Shown: positions 1 through 11,756, counted from the first letter of the stretch. The stretch: DNA of 64,000 nucleotides from Metallyticus violacea (GCA_030762175.1 CM060833.1:70719501-70783500); one strand, 5' to 3'. A program made the numbers and translations. The notes: a model not told the origin generated them from the letters alone.

Positions 1-166
1 TACAGCATTTGTAATTTTATTATATTAACTTTCAAATTTGGAACAAACGACAGATCAACTCGTAGACATTACGTTAGTAATCGGTTGCTTCACCTAAGTT
101 CTTCGACAAGTTCGTGCAAAAATAAATCATACATATCTTTTTTTTGGGGGGGGGGGTAAAATGGTT

Positions 167-1262
167 TTATTTCTCAATATAATCTCCTTTAAAATCTTAT
201 TCCGTCAATTTTCTAATTTGTTTACCCCATCCATAAAATGCGATTTCTTCAGTTCTGCTAAATGCGCATTTGTTTAGGCGATAGCCTCTTAATTTGATGC
301 AATTTTTTTTTCCTAGCCATTTCTTCATGTTGAGGAATAGAAAGTAATTCGAAGGATCCAAATCTGGAGAGTAGAATAATAAATAATGGTGTTTAACGCC
401 CGTTTTTGCCTCAGAGGCACCACAGGCGATGGACACTGATGATACATGAGATGAATTGATAAATTGGGAAAGGATTTATTTTTTTAAGGAAGGAATCGTT
501 CCAGGCGTAAGTTTAGGGTACCTCACCGGCATTTGCCAGTTATGAGGACTGAGGAAAACCTGGAAAAAACTCGGTCAGGGAGGACGGTCCTGGCGGTATT
601 CGAACCCAGACTTCCCGCTCACGAGTCCGTGCCTTAACGACCTCGGCCACCCGTGGCGGTTTGGAGAGTAGGAAGGATGACAAAGAATTTCATACTTTAA
701 ATACAACAGTTTTAGGCTGCAATCGCAAACTTTATCGCGCTTTCATGATGGAAAGAAACTTTTTTTCCCCGAAAAGTCAATTCAAAATACGCCGTGGCAA
801 TCCCAAAACACAGTCGCCATCACCTTTGCTGCTGAAGGAATTTGTTTTGTCTTTTTCGGAGCGCTTTCTTCGGTTATAACCCACACTGTTTCCGACACAT
901 ACAAATGGATCCACGTTTCGTTGACAGTGACATGCCGTCTGTGCAGTTCACGTGGATTTTGTTTAAACAATTGAAATTCTACACGGAAGTTACAACTCGT
1001 TCTCTTTTCCAGTTAATCATTAGCAAACGCGGCACCCATCTCGCCGATAACTTTTTTATTTGCAAAGATTATGCAAAATATCCCATTTCCAGAAATCCCC
1101 ACAGCTTCAGCAATCTCCCGCACCTTCAGTTTTCGATCTCTCAGCACCTTATGACTTTTTTCAATCATTTCGGGGGTCCAGAACATCCAGAAGAGTCCCC
1201 ATCGCTTGTGCTCATCTTAACTCGCCAAACTCTTTATGCAACATTCCAAGTGAAGGTATAGA
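167..1262 (-). pseudogene. Decayed mariner transposase (mariner copy 1), split by an S1 SINE
   Basis: Read on the minus strand, a mariner transposase can be followed in pieces. The N-terminal helix-turn-helix part lies near 1260-1000. The first catalytic block is near 930-900 and reads VNETWIH, where active mariners have VDETWIH, so the first catalytic Asp appears replaced by Asn. A PKKTK..PSAAKVMATVFWD block follows, and the YSPDL block is near 355-375 and 660. The end, DFKGDYIEK then stop, is at 167-169. Several frameshifts and stops break the frame, and an S1 SINE (375-661) sits inside the YSPDL block. The family acts as a nuclear DDD cut-and-paste transposase; this copy is dead. Terminal repeats are not clearly visible. 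The family call is secure; the exact ends are not. Confidence 0.8.
375..661 (-). mobile_element. S1 SINE (tRNA-derived) inserted in mariner copy 1
   Basis: Read on the minus strand, the element starts with a tRNA-like head (GTGGCCGAGGTCGTTAAGGC as box A region, GGTTCGAATACC as box B). It continues through a conserved body containing AGGTTTTCC and the CCAGGC..TTTAGGGTACC block, and ends in a tail related to ATTAAACACTATT. A 10-bp target duplication TGGAGAGTAG lies at 365-374 and 662-671. Removing the SINE plus one duplication restores the mariner reading frame across YSPDL. The family has at least eight larger copies in this window. It would be transcribed by RNA polymerase III and mobilised by a partner LINE; those two points are family knowledge. 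Confidence 0.85.
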
Positions 1263-1320
1263 TTCCCGTTATGTTTTTTTCCAGCTTCGACTCAGTTTCT
1301 GCACTTTGAACGCTTGTTTA

Positions 1321-2694
1321 CGAGGGCCGTCTGAAAAGTTCTCGGCCTCGAACAGAAATGGTAGCGCTAATGCAGTAACTTTTTTCCGTTAAGTTGGTAG
1401 ATCATAAAATTGTATTTAATATCACAGTTAAATAAACTCCTCCCCAATCACAAACCAACCAATCTGAAGAACGTTAAATTAACTCCTACAAATATAATTA
1501 AAAATTGACTTTTAAGTCAATAATAAGCGTTTCTGAAATTTTTCAACCCTTTCTAAATTGTTTCTTGTTGCATACAGTTACCTGAAGCAAGGTATTTGTG
1601 TTGATATTGATAAAATTGAGTATCGTGCAGTTATCAAATTCGTCATATAAGAAGGTTTGACATTGAATTAAATTCATGCGAAGTTCATTAAAGTGTATGA
1701 TGGAGCTTCGTTGTCCTTTTCGACGGTTAAAAGTGAGCCTCAGAGTTTAAAGGTGGACAAATCAGCCTAGAAGACGATCCAAGCGAAGGATGCTCAAAAT
1801 GTGCTACACCTCCGGAAGTGGTTTTAAAAGTGGACGATCGGCGAGTCAAGGTGCATGAAATTGCTGAGGCTACAGGCATAGCTAAAAAGCCCATGGGTTA
1901 TATTTTGCATCAAGATTTGAGGATGAGAAAGCTTTGTGCAAGATGGGTGCCGCATTTGCAAACAGCTGCTCTAAAGAGAATACGCGTGAGAACCTCTGAA
2001 CAGTGTTCATAGAGACTGAACAGGAACAAAACTGACTTTATTCACAGATTCGTTACAACGATAAAACTTGGATTCATCAACATATACCGGAATCCAAACA
2101 GTAGTCGAAACACTGGATAGAAGCCGGTTGTTCAGCATCAAAGAAGGTAAAGTCAGTTCCATCAGCAGAAAAGGTCATGGCATCCGTGTTTTGGAATACT
2201 AAGGATATTTTGCTGATTGATTATCTTGAAAAGGGTAACACAATAATCGCAGAGTATTTACTCATGATCTTCTAACCAGGCTAGATGCCAACATTCGAGA
2301 GAAAAGATCTGGTTTGCAGAGGAAAAAAGTCATCTTTCACCAGGACATCTCCACAAAGCTTCTGGCAATTTCAAAACTGAAAGATTTTCTTTACGGATTT
2401 TGTAACATCCACTCTACTTCCCGGATCTGGCTCCCTCGGACTTCCATCTCTTCCTGAAGCTCAAAGATTTCCTCGCGGGACAGCATTGTTCTTCGAACCA
2501 GAAGGCGATTGCGCCTTTAGATGCTTATTTTGCAGAGCTTCCAGAAATCCCATACAGGGATGGGTTAATGACACTAGAGCATCATTGGAATAAGTGTATT
2601 GCTCTTGAAGGAAATTAAGTTGAAAAATGAAAATACCCTTAAAACAATAATTCACTTTTTCACGTTAGGTCGAGAACTTTTCAAACGTTCCTCG
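1321..2694 (+). mobile_element. Mariner copy 2, near full length, with both terminal inverted repeats
   Basis: The left end CGAGGGCCGTCTGAAAAG (1321) and the reverse complement of the right end, CGAGGAACGTTTGAAAAG (2694), form roughly 30-bp inverted repeats. TA is present on both sides (1319-1320, 2695-2696), the mariner target duplication. Inside, on the plus strand, a transposase can be followed from about 1602 to the stop at 2616-2618. Landmarks are DDRRVKVHEIAEATGIAKK (about 1824), MRKLCARWVPHLQTA (about 1922), KVMASVFW (about 2175), a region with HQD for the second Asp (about 2338) and FPDLAPSDFHLF (about 2418). Several frame changes and stops make it a pseudogene. The length (1374 bp) is typical of a mariner. 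The element is oriented opposite to mariner copy 1, which lies directly to its left. Confidence 0.9.
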
Positions 2695-2696
2695 TA

Positions 2697-5339
2697 CACA
2701 TTTAAGCAGGAAAACCAAACACGTACTTCATTAAGGTGCATCATCCCTTAGATAATGTTGAAAACAATCCAGTGTTACCATCTTTTGAGTTTGCACGGAC
2801 ATATCGAACAGCCCTCGTGCTAGTGCATTTTTAAAATGCACAAGTTCACTTTCTTGAAGCCCCAACGCTAAAAGTTGTAGCTTTATTTTCCCTGTAATCT
2901 TGTAGTTTGTATTGTTGTTAAAAGTGCTCACGTCTTAATTCTTACGTCAAATCCATGATAACTCAGGATTGCGACATTGAACATAGTCGTACTTTTCAGT
3001 AAACTGATACCTTCTGCGTGATAGATAGCATTTATTTCTCATTGGAGACAGTAACCCGACGGTTTACATGTATAGTTTGCTATGAAATTGCTTCACATTC
3101 CGGACATGGAAAGCCTCCCACCTCAATAAATACCAGCTCGCCCCCGGTGGCACTGGTGGGGTTACTACTGGATTACGCTGTATAACGCACATGTAGCTGA
3201 TAATTTTCAACGTTAAGCTCTGAAAAATTACGTGGAAAATCATAGATCGGGAAACAAGTTTAATTTCACATTATCATCGAGTTTACTAACTTAATTTCCA
3301 ATTTTTCTTCATTATTGAACCTTTTAAATCTCGTTAATCTTACTGCATGGAAGGCACAAAAATAAATAACTTTTTCATTCGCTTACAGTGTTGAAATGCT
3401 GCACTCCATAATGGTGAGCTTATCTCACCTGTTTTTGTTTTTTAATGCTACACGAGTCACCACTCTTTCACCCCACCGATCCTCTCGCTTGGCATATTAG
3501 CCGTGTCTTTGCACCCAAACATTTATAAATAGCGACTTGCAGATTATTGATCTCTACCTGACAGTGGCAGGCTAATCACACGTGGCACTACGGTTGCTCC
3601 GAGATATCACCGATGTATCTAACAACAGCACAAAGTAGGCATTAAACAGAAGTTAACACGTGTTTGTTTACAAGAAATTAAAAGATAGTCAGATTACTAA
3701 AACAACAATTGTAATATTTTCTACGTTTTAATTTTACTATAAAATATAAAAATGTCAATAAACTTTGGCTTATGCACATACTTAAGTCCAGTGATCTAGC
3801 TTGTAATTATCGAGATATCTTGAAACTTTCATGTAAAATCATGGAAATAATTTATATGTGAACGTTTACTGCATTTTCTACTTTGACCATAACATATTAT
3901 TTTCCTATGTTATAGGAAAAATTTGCTGTCTCATTTTTTAATTTTTTACATATTATAAATTATGGTCCAAATATTTCTCATAATGCATATACATAAATGT
4001 AGGACCATTCGCATTTTTCAAATTCACGCTGCCTTCATTGCTGATTTATCTGATTAAGGAGAAATTGTAAATGGGTTCATTCAAATTTGTGTTTGTGACC
4101 AAATAATCTACAGCTGCATGAGTTATTTATCAATTGCACAAACATTTTTACTTTGTTTTTGGAGACTGATATTGAGGAGAACCTATAATTTTATTATCCG
4201 AAATTTGTGATAAGCAATAACATATTTGAACTGTCTCTTACCCAGGAAAAATTCAGCAAGCTATAAATACAGCTGCCAAATTTTCTTCTCTTGTGCTATG
4301 TCAAGAACAAAGAAACACGCGCGAACTTTTTAAATCAAAGGATAAAGCATCCGTGTTACCGCAAATTGTTACCGCAAATGGATTCCACGAAACATTTCTC
4401 ATGACAATATCAAGAAGAGAGCCAATTAGCTCACTGGAGAAACCCGCAATTTGCTGAATTTACTGCAGTTGTGTGGTGACAGTTTGGGAAGGCATCATAT
4501 CTGTGAAGAGAGCACATCAGTGCTAAGCTAAGTCAAGTGGTACTCAAAGAACAACAATGAAGATTCAGTGCTGATGCTATCTATTCAGCAATAATGTTGT
4601 CACACCACTGATGTGCAACAAATTGCCCAAAGTATTGTCACACACGTTTCCGCGATTAAAATAAATTTGCTAATGCATGTTTGTTGAAAAGATTTAACTG
4701 AATTTTTAAGAATAACTGAAAGTCATTAATTTTGCTCATTATCATTTGTAGAAACTTGATAAAATTGTGTGTATTTCAAAACCGTCCATTATCTATCCGG
4801 CCACTGATGCTTGAATAATTTAATTTAGTTAGTTATCACATACAATTAAAACTTTGTTTATATTTTTCAGTAAATATTAAATGTCACATCATTATAAAAA
4901 CAAAGAAATTTATTTTTCATAAGACACTTTCTTATTTCTTTTGGGTAAATAGTAAAATAAGTCCCATCACTGACTATAGACAAGCTCCCTAGATTCTTGA
5001 TTTGAGAAAGTGATATGACATTTTATTCTGGGATGCAATGATAAGACAAACAATAAATAGACTACAACTGTTTTCGTAGTAGCATCTTGAACTATATTTT
5101 GTTTAAATTAAAATATAATGAAGGTATGGAAGAAGGAACGTAAATATATGTGCATGATAATAAGTTAGACATGATTTTGCTGAGTTTTATTGATAATCAA
5201 TAGCTATTTTATGGGAGATGGCGAGATACTAAATACATGTTGCAAAATATTTAATATTAAGTGAGTTTTACAATGTATCAACATCTTCTGACAGCCAATT
5301 TTTCACATTTTAATTATATAATTAACTGTAAATGGCATG
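2697..5339. other. No gene recognised; AT-rich intergenic DNA
   Basis: I see no gene with family resemblance here. A 66-codon minus-strand open frame (2731-2931, ending LDCFQHYLRDDAP) looks protein-like, but I do not recognise it. It has no flanking exon that I can join to it. The rest is AT-rich single-copy-looking sequence with no clear repeat structure. Confidence 0.4.
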
Positions 5340-5580
5340 AACTGCTGAAAACACTTCTCTCAGTCCAGCCATTGATCTTCTTTTGAGTGTCTATTCTCCA
5401 TTTCTTCTTGGATGTCCTTTATCCACGTTGTCTGTGGCCTCCCTCGTTTCCGTCTTCGTAGCGGAATCCATTTAAGTATTATTTTTGGCAATATTTCTTC
5501 GCCCATTCTTATTAAATGACCATATATCAATTGCCCTGTTAAAGTGTCCTCCGCAATATTATTTTTATTCATTTTTTGTC
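5340..5580 (-). pseudogene. C-terminal fragment of a non-LTR retrotransposon (LINE) ORF2
   Basis: The minus-strand frame contains LIYGHLIRMGEEILPK followed by the basic block RRRKRGRPQTTWIKDIQ. This matches the stretch after the reverse transcriptase in many arthropod LINE ORF2 proteins (W/L-YGH-RM ... GRRKRGRP..TW..D). Only this short tail is recognisable; nothing upstream on the minus strand can be joined to it. It is a dead fragment. The retroelement call is good; the clade is not resolved. Confidence 0.7.
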
Positions 5581-6029
5581 TTATTGTATTATTTCTGGTC
5601 TTTTTATAGGTATTTTATGTTTCTTCACCATGCTATGCTTCTAACAATCGGTTCATACATTTGATGTTATATTTCTTTATTAATCTGTTTATCCCAAGAT
5701 ATAGCATTAAGAGTCGATATTGCAACTTTTCCTTTCTTTATGCTTTCTCTAATTTATTTATCAAACATATTTTGAAAAAAAAAAACACCGTAATACTGTG
5801 GAAAATAGTAGATACATAGATCAAAAGTAAAAGCATATAAGATTGAATATTTTTGGAGCCCTACTTTCCAAGCGATAGAAAAGAGATAATCAGCCAACCA
5901 GTGTAAGGTAAAGCAGGCAATTACATCAGGTTTTAAAGCCGTAACGTCCCTAAAGAAGATAGAAGAACCCTATAAAAGTGCCATAAAAGATATACCAGAA
6001 GTGAGGGGTGTGGCCAAAAGGAATAAAAG

Positions 6030-6215
6030 CGACTCATAGCAACGGAAATGGACCTTCTGGCGACAAGCTGCAGCCATACAAGCCTGGATAGAATAAGAAA
6101 TAAGAGATGGAGTCGCAGTTGATGAGGATATAGTAGACATCACAAGATCGAAGCGACTAAAGTGTATGACCAGAAGACCCTTAAATATCTTGCAGCGATA
6201 GTTAACACAACGGAG
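6030..6215 (+). pseudogene. LINE ORF2 C-terminal fragment, plus strand
   Basis: Two overlapping plus-strand frames read MDLLATSCSHTSLDRIRNK (about 6048) and then VAVDEDIVDITRSKRLK (about 6114). This resembles the MDYLRRS...SR-DRIRNE-IRR....I-D-I-RK-LRWYGH stretch that precedes the segment seen at 5340-5580 on the other strand. The two pieces may come from the same LINE family after inversion; that is inference. It is frameshifted and non-functional. Confidence 0.5.
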
Positions 6216-6439
6216 AAAGAGTAGACCAAAATGCTTTTGAGATTCCGAAGTACAGATTGCAACATAATAAATAGAGACTTAAAACAAGATAATTGGGAAA
6301 AACGAAGAAAATTTTTGAACTTCAAACAGCAGCAATAGAGAGAGCAATGGTAATCTTATACAAACGTTATACTGAAGGTTTTGAGAATAAAATCATTAAC
6401 ATTTAAAAAGGGACTTTGGACCATTACATAGTACTCTCC

Positions 6440-6660
6440 ATCACACTCTAGACCACGTTCGATTCGCTCAAACCACTTTGTGGTTGCTGAGTGTCATGTT
6501 TCTTTGATTTTATTATAAACACACTCTTCATATGCAGCTTTAAGCCATTCAAACAGATGACATGAAGTTTTTCGTTTGTTTTAGGAAGTAGAAAGAAGAC
6601 TATTGGGGCCAGATGTGGACTGTAAGGGGATGGAACAAACATTTGACGCTTGATTCCTAC
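6440..6660 (-). pseudogene. Mariner/Tc1-superfamily transposase C-terminal fragment
   Basis: The minus-strand frame reads FVPSPYSPHLAPIVFFLLPK and continues into KLHVICLNGLKLHMKSVF. The (H/S)PYSPDLAP.DFFLFPKLK pattern marks the third catalytic block and C-terminus of mariner transposases. Here the catalytic Asp after YSP is His, and the D of the PxDFFLF block is lost. Only about 70 residues remain and no terminal repeats are visible. Confidence 0.7.
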
Positions 6661-6984
6661 AGAAATTCAGTTGTTTCCCGTGCAGTCATAATGCAGACAC
6701 TTCAACCTCAGCTGTTTTAAGACTTTTGGAAGATATTTTGCAGTGAATGTATTCTATCCCTCATGCCAATGTCGCCTTTCTGGTGTCTTTTCTATCTGGT
6801 ACGGCGACGAAATGTTCTACTTAGCTACTGACGCCTTTAATGGAGCATTTAAAGCTATATGATTGTTTTCTAGCTCCATTTGGAACAAATAGTTAAAATT
6901 TAATATCCTTTCAACCGTCATAAAGCTACGTTATATTGAAGTATAGAGCTTGTATTGTCACTGCCTGCTGAACATATGAAGCAA

Positions 6985-7205
6985 TCATGGAGTTTCCGAA
7001 AGTTCGCCGGTTCACACCAGCCAGCTTCGAATGTGAAAACATTCTAAGTATGAATTCCTTCGGAAGCAAAGCCGTTGGTCCGGTGCCGTAGATTTACGAC
7101 AGGTAAAATAACCTCAAGCATGAAAGCAAAATTTATCGACCCTTTCACGGCCTGAATTAATTGAGAAGATAATGACCAAAGATGTTAAAGTGTCCTTAAA
7201 TATAA
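6985..7205 (+). mobile_element. S2 SINE, degraded 5' end
   Basis: This is a copy of the second tRNA-derived SINE family. Its body (CTTCGGAAG..AAAGCCG.TGGTCC, then TTTACG.CAGG.AAA..AACCTCAAGC) and its tail (GATGTTAAAG.GTCC.TAAATA) match the copies at 7266, 9757 and 56458. The tRNA-like head is poorly preserved. The tail runs straight into a TAA microsatellite. Confidence 0.75.
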
Positions 7206-7207
7206 TA

Positions 7208-7209
<2 letters not shown>

Positions 7210-7265
<56 letters not shown>
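7210..7265. repeat. (TAA)n microsatellite
   Basis: About 18 TAA units lie between two S2 SINE copies in the same orientation. They most likely grew from the A-rich tail of the left copy. The tract creates long Ile/Asn homopolymer frames on both strands that are not genes. Confidence 0.95.
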
Positions 7266-7567
7266 GGTTTCGGACAGTATCTCGTAATAGTCCTATAACC
7301 ATACTTGCCTTCTATACCCAAGGTCGCGGGTTCAAACCCGGTCAAGATCGATGGATTTTTTCAGGCGTAAAAATCCTAAGTATGGCTTCCTTCGGAAGGG
7401 AAGTAAAGCCGTGGGTCCCGCGTCGTACATTTACGGCAGGAAAAAGAACCTCAAGCCTGAAAGAAGAGGCCTCTGAGCAAAATTTGTCGGCCGTTTCACG
7501 CCCGGAATTGAATGGGACGCTGATGACCTGAGCTGTTAAAGAGCGTCCGTAAATAAAGAGAATAAAA
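7266..7567 (+). mobile_element. S2 SINE, nearly complete
   Basis: The tRNA-like head has box B GGGTTCAAACCC (about 7327). It is followed by the body GGTC..GATCGATGGATTTTTTC, the CTTCGGAAGG block, GTGGGTCCCGCGTCGTA, GAACCTCAAGCCTGAAAG and the tail GAGCTGTTAAAGAGCGTCCG then TAAATAAA. This is one of the best-kept S2 copies here. It has many intact CpGs, unlike copies to the right of 23 kb. Confidence 0.85.
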
Positions 7568-9532
7568 AAAAATGTATGAATATTTTACGTAAGACTATAT
7601 AACATTTTTTTCCTGACAAGTATGTTGGTTATTGCAATACTGTTAAGATAAAAAAAAGAGTTGTATCGTACATGGTGTTGATAATCTAAAAGTAAATATT
7701 TTAATAAATAAACTTTTAGCACTTGATGTGCTTTAAGTTATTTAGTTAATAAATAAAATATATAAATATAATTAAAATATGAAATGTTGATATTATGACA
7801 TAAAATCGTAGATAACAACGAGCAATTTAGTGAGCTTATTAGCCAGACTTCCATTTGTTAATTTGCTGTAGTACAGTTAATAGCTCCTGTAAAGAAAATG
7901 CCAAAGGCTACTAAGAGGAAAATAGAAAATATAACAAAGAATTAGAGAACAGATTATGAACTAAAGGTATTGGTTTTCTTTATATTATAACTCAAATATA
8001 GGCTGTTCTAGTATTGGGAAAATGATTACTTATTTACAGTTAAATATATTACCTATGTCTAAACTTATATCCCTCTATGAAAGACTTATTTTCGCTTCAT
8101 TTTATGTGACACTTGGCTGCTTTATTGCAGATCCAATATTGAAGGTATTCTGAATCTGGACACTATTATTTACCCGCATCATTCGCCCTATTTCCGTCAC
8201 ATTTTTTCATCTGTTATTGCTGTTGAAGGTAATCCTGTGTGGTCTTCACCTTCAATAAATGGTGGTTTGTGAGGGGCAAAGAACGAAGCCATTTTTCAAG
8301 GCTTCTCTCTCTAGTAAACCACCTTTAAAGCAATAAAAATTCATGGCACGGAAATGCTCTCGTTTGTAATCCAACCTCGCACGTGATTCCACTACGTTCA
8401 TACATATATGCTGACGCAACACATTGTTGAGACGTTCAGAGTTGCACATGTGCCATCTTTAATTTTTTGTTTGTTTGTTTGTTTTTTTGTGTCCAATGCC
8501 ACCTTATTGCTCAGAAACAGCTGCATTAACTTCTGATTACTCATTGTTGACCATTCTCAAAACCTTCATAATGAATCTCGTTGTAATATAATGCACGTCG
8601 CAGACACACTTTGTTCATAATTTTATTCCTTACGCTCTTTTTACGCCTTTAGTAGAATTCTTAGACTGTTTTTGTACATTAATTCAAAATATGCTATCAA
8701 CAAAGCTTGATATACCTATATAGAAAATATAATTATATTACAAACCCACAACATTTACAAATTAACCCCCCGGCACGAGAATTCAAAACATCCTATGTTA
8801 GGTAAGGCTTCTGTGTGGCCAGAGGTTGTTATCTAACCTCCACATCAACTAAAAATAGGCCGTAATTCAATGCAGCAAGGTTTTCCTTTTGGGGTATTGC
8901 AACAATTTAGCATATGTTAATTGCCGGAATATGCGGACTGCTTAAATATGCATTACTATAAATGCATCATTTGCAGAAAATCTTTGCAAAGTTAATTGCA
9001 GATGAATGGTTTAAAGATGAAAATTTTCAATTCATTTTAACTTCATTAACATGAAACCTTGAGTAATTGAAATATTGTGCCAAAATCTAATGTAACAAGT
9101 AAACCTCTTTGAAGAAATAAAAGCTGAACTTTCCTTACACAAAGTACTCAATGCTCTACAGAAAAAAAAGAAGAAGAAAACTGTATTCTTCTCCACAAGA
9201 TTCCTCGGTATCGAAAAGTCCCGGATTTTCCTACTTTCATTTGAATAAAGGTACAAGCATGTGCTTCCCTAGTTTTACTTGTAAATTTAAAACGGCTCCA
9301 CAAAGAGAAAAAATCGCAGGTGGGATGTATATAAGGTGTTCCAAACTTTTGAAAGTAGTATAGAGAACCAGCTTAACAATACGATAGTTTATGATTAAAT
9401 GTGTAGAAGCTGTAAAACTACTACCAGCTAGGTTGTGGGTAAAAAGAAAGCGTTAGGTGAAACTCTCTAAAGTGGAGTAAAAATTAATAAAAATGGTCAA
9501 AAATACTTTAAGATTTAATATACATACCGGAT
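7568..9532. other. No gene recognised
   Basis: AT-rich sequence without a recognisable gene, repeat or element that I can support. Short open frames at 8252-8449 and 9032-9363 show no family resemblance and overlap on opposite strands. Confidence 0.4.
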
Positions 9533-9756
9533 GTAACAATAAGGCGCGGCCAAGCTTTCAGGATACATTCCTCACACATACAAGAAGAATTATGTGGACA
9601 TGAGTCCGGAAACGCTTTATTTCCATATTAGAACTCGTTTTCTATAACTTTACAACTCTACATAATACATTAATCATGGGAAACACACAGGGAACAGAAC
9701 GAACCACATACCACATGAAACTCTTTCTTGTATGAAATGTTCAAAATGCCGATTGG

Positions 9757-10035
9757 TAGTCGGTCCTGGTGGTGTAGTGGTAACCATACTTGCCTTCTAA
9801 GCCCAAGATCGGAGGTTCAAACCCGGCCAGGATCGATGAATTTTTTCGGGCGTAAAAATCCTTCGGAAGGAAAGTAAAGCCGTAGATCCTGTGTCGTACA
9901 CTTACGGCACGATAAAGAACCTCAAGCCTGAAAGAAGAGGACTCTGACCAAAATTTGTCGGCTGTTTCACGCCCTGAATAGAATGGGACGCTGATGACCT
10001 CAGATGTTAAAGAGCGTCCGTTAATAAACCAAATC
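9757..10035 (+). mobile_element. S2 SINE nested in the long-TIR Tc1-like element
   Basis: The head GGTCCTGGTGGTGTAGTGG (box A region) and GGTTCAAACCCGG (box B) are intact, and the body and the tail GATGTTAAAGAGCGTCCG are well kept. The copy lies just inside the left terminal repeat of the Tc1-like element, so it inserted after that element. It is one of the cleanest copies of the family in this window. Confidence 0.9.
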
Positions 10036-10249
10036 AACAACAACGCCCTCTTGGTTACATCTGGTTAAGTTGTAATTCTTAGGGTCACAGCCAGTGTTTT
10101 GCGTTCCACTTGAACGAAGGTAATGTTGACATGCGACACACTTCGTTGCCTTACTTAGCATCAACTGTTTTAGTGTTCATTATGATCTTGGCATGTACCT
10201 AACTGTTCACTAGCGTTCACCACGGACGGTTTCCTCCGTACCTAAACAC

Positions 10250-10460
10250 CCACTAAACTTTTATTTGTGGGGGCGTTTGAAAGTTCTTGGATATCGAACC
10301 CCAGTATAAGATGCAGAGAGTCTTCGCGTCCTATTATGGAAGGCTGCGAAACAATACGCAATTCTCCAGGGATACATCAGCGCAACCGGGATTCAATGCA
10401 ACGACGGGTTGATACATGCATCAGTGCTAGCGGAGAGTATTTTGTTATTATCATTTAAGA
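10250..10460 (+). pseudogene. Tc1/mariner-superfamily transposase, C-terminal relic
   Basis: Plus-strand frames read a weak WG-LK-LGYRTPV block (about 10266), then CETIRNSPGIHQRN and DSMQRRVDTCISASGEYF (about 10344-10440). The pattern CE.IR..PGIFQRVR.SMQRRV.ACI...GGHFE is the usual C-terminus of one Tc1-like transposase group. The DDE catalytic core is missing. It is enclosed by the inverted repeats of the element at 9533-10651, which it presumably once mobilised. Confidence 0.75.
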
Positions 10461-10834
10461 AAGAGTTTCGTGTAGTAAGCTGGTAGATTTTGTTCCTGTG
10501 TGTTTCCCATGATTAATGCACAATGAAGAGTTGTAGAAAATGAGTTCTAACATGGAAATAAAATGTTTCTGGACCCATGTCCATATAACATATTTTCTTC
10601 TTCTACATGTGAGGAATGTGTCCTGAAGGTTTGGCCGTACCTTATTGTTACTCTGTATAAATGTGCACATCCACTTTCAGTATAATTTCATTTTCAAATT
10701 GTATTAAAAACTGAAGCAATATTTAGGGAATCTAATATACACCTTTTGGTATATTGTATAAGTAGATAGTTATTTCTGTGGCAATGATTACAGCCTACAT
10801 AGACTGCACTTCGAAGTGAGGTGAGGTGACCAGG

Positions 10835-11150
10835 TATATATAGGAAGGGTACAGCAGGACAATTGAATCAGTGATTTTAGAAACACTCAAAGTGCACTTT
10901 CAGTCAAGTACACGTTATTGATATTAGTGAATCTTGTAATAATGGGTGATGCTTGTGGTAGTTCCTATGTGAAAAAAGGATTAAACATTCTTCAAATTAT
11001 CAAAGAATTAGTTTAAATTCAAGGGTAAAGAACACATTAATTATGTTGATTACAAAACTCGCTCCCCTCAAAAAGAGCAGGATGTGAATGTCGAAAAGAT
11101 TGCTTCATAAATACTATTAAAGAAATCAGAATTGGCTGTTTAATAAAATT
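10835..11150 (+). pseudogene. Relic of an uncharacterised arthropod protein family, with TATA box and initiator-like sites
   Basis: TATATATA at 10835-10842 is followed by an arthropod-type initiator TCAGT (A at 10870), close to promoter spacing. An ATG at 10941 opens a short frame, MGDACGSSYVKKG, that stops after 24 codons. Further frames give GKEHINYVDYK and CRKDCFINTIKEIRIG (about 11020-11140). The spaced Cys and the I.E.R..IF pattern resemble the N-terminal part of an uncharacterised protein family expanded in arthropods, possibly the same family as the relic at 27550-29170. It is frameshifted and without a continuing frame, so it is a pseudogene at best. The promoter reading is inference. 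Confidence 0.35.
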
Positions 11151-11606
11151 GATCAATGATAAAAGGATGATCAGGAAATGTTGTGATAATAGCCAATGTT
11201 GTAAAAAGAAATAAGAATAGATCCAGCAAAGAAAAGTATTTTAGTTACTCGGTCCAAAACGGATACAGACGAATCGAGGTATAGGAAAGCATACATGTAG
11301 TAACCGACCAAAGAGACAAAAACTGCAATGTAGTGAGAAGGAAAGGGTAAAGTCAAAATGTGTTATACTGGATCCCCATCAAAGAATATGGCAGTGTCAC
11401 TATTGAATTATATTGGTAGGAACGGAGGAGGATATTTGGATAATTCAGCTTTCTCAACGGTTGGCCATTTGTGCCTACATCCCAAAATGGGGTACCTCAA
11501 GGAATGAGGGGAGGTAAACACTGGGCGACCTATATCCCGGGTCTGTTATGTTTTTCTTTCTTTATGCAATTAATAAATCAACTAGTCCTAATTTCATATA
11601 TTTTTG

Positions 11607-11756
11607 AAGGGTATCTCCCCGGTATTTGCCATTTATGAGGATTGAGGAAAACCTGGAAAAACCTCAACAAGAAGAACGGTCCTGGCGGGAATCGAATCCT
11701 AAACCTCCCGCTCACAAGTCCGCGTCCTAACGACCTCGGCTACCCATGGCAGACAT
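11607..11756 (-). mobile_element. S1 SINE, 3'-truncated
   Basis: On the minus strand the head has GTAGCCGAGGTCGTTAGGAC (box A region) and GGATTCGATTCCCGCC (box B). The body includes GAGGTTTTTCCAGG and CCTCATAAATGGC. The tail seen in full copies is absent, so the copy is truncated. CpGs are well preserved. Confidence 0.8.

Larger units (their letters stand above)
9533..10651 (+). mobile_element. Long-TIR Tc1-like transposon with nested S2 SINE
   Basis: About 180 bp at 9533-9720 recur inverted at about 10475-10651. Shared blocks are GTAACAATAAGG, GGCCAA.C.TTCAGGA, ATTCCTCAC and ATTAATCATGGGAAACAC. Between them lie an S2 SINE (9757-10035) and the C-terminal relic of a Tc1/mariner-superfamily transposase (about 10258-10460). 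Long subterminal inverted repeats are known for several Tc1-like groups. Most of the transposase is gone, so this is a non-autonomous or decayed copy. Exact outer ends and the TA duplication are uncertain. Confidence 0.75.

Noticed and set aside
842..1392. Plus-strand frames of 139 and 110 codons
   Set aside because: Antisense to the mariner copy 1 pseudogene, whose minus-strand motifs are clear.
7114..7531. Frames with long Ile/Asn runs and a MASFGREVKPWVP-like stretch
   Set aside because: Translation of the TAA repeat and of the S2 SINE body; the same peptide appears wherever S2 is inserted.
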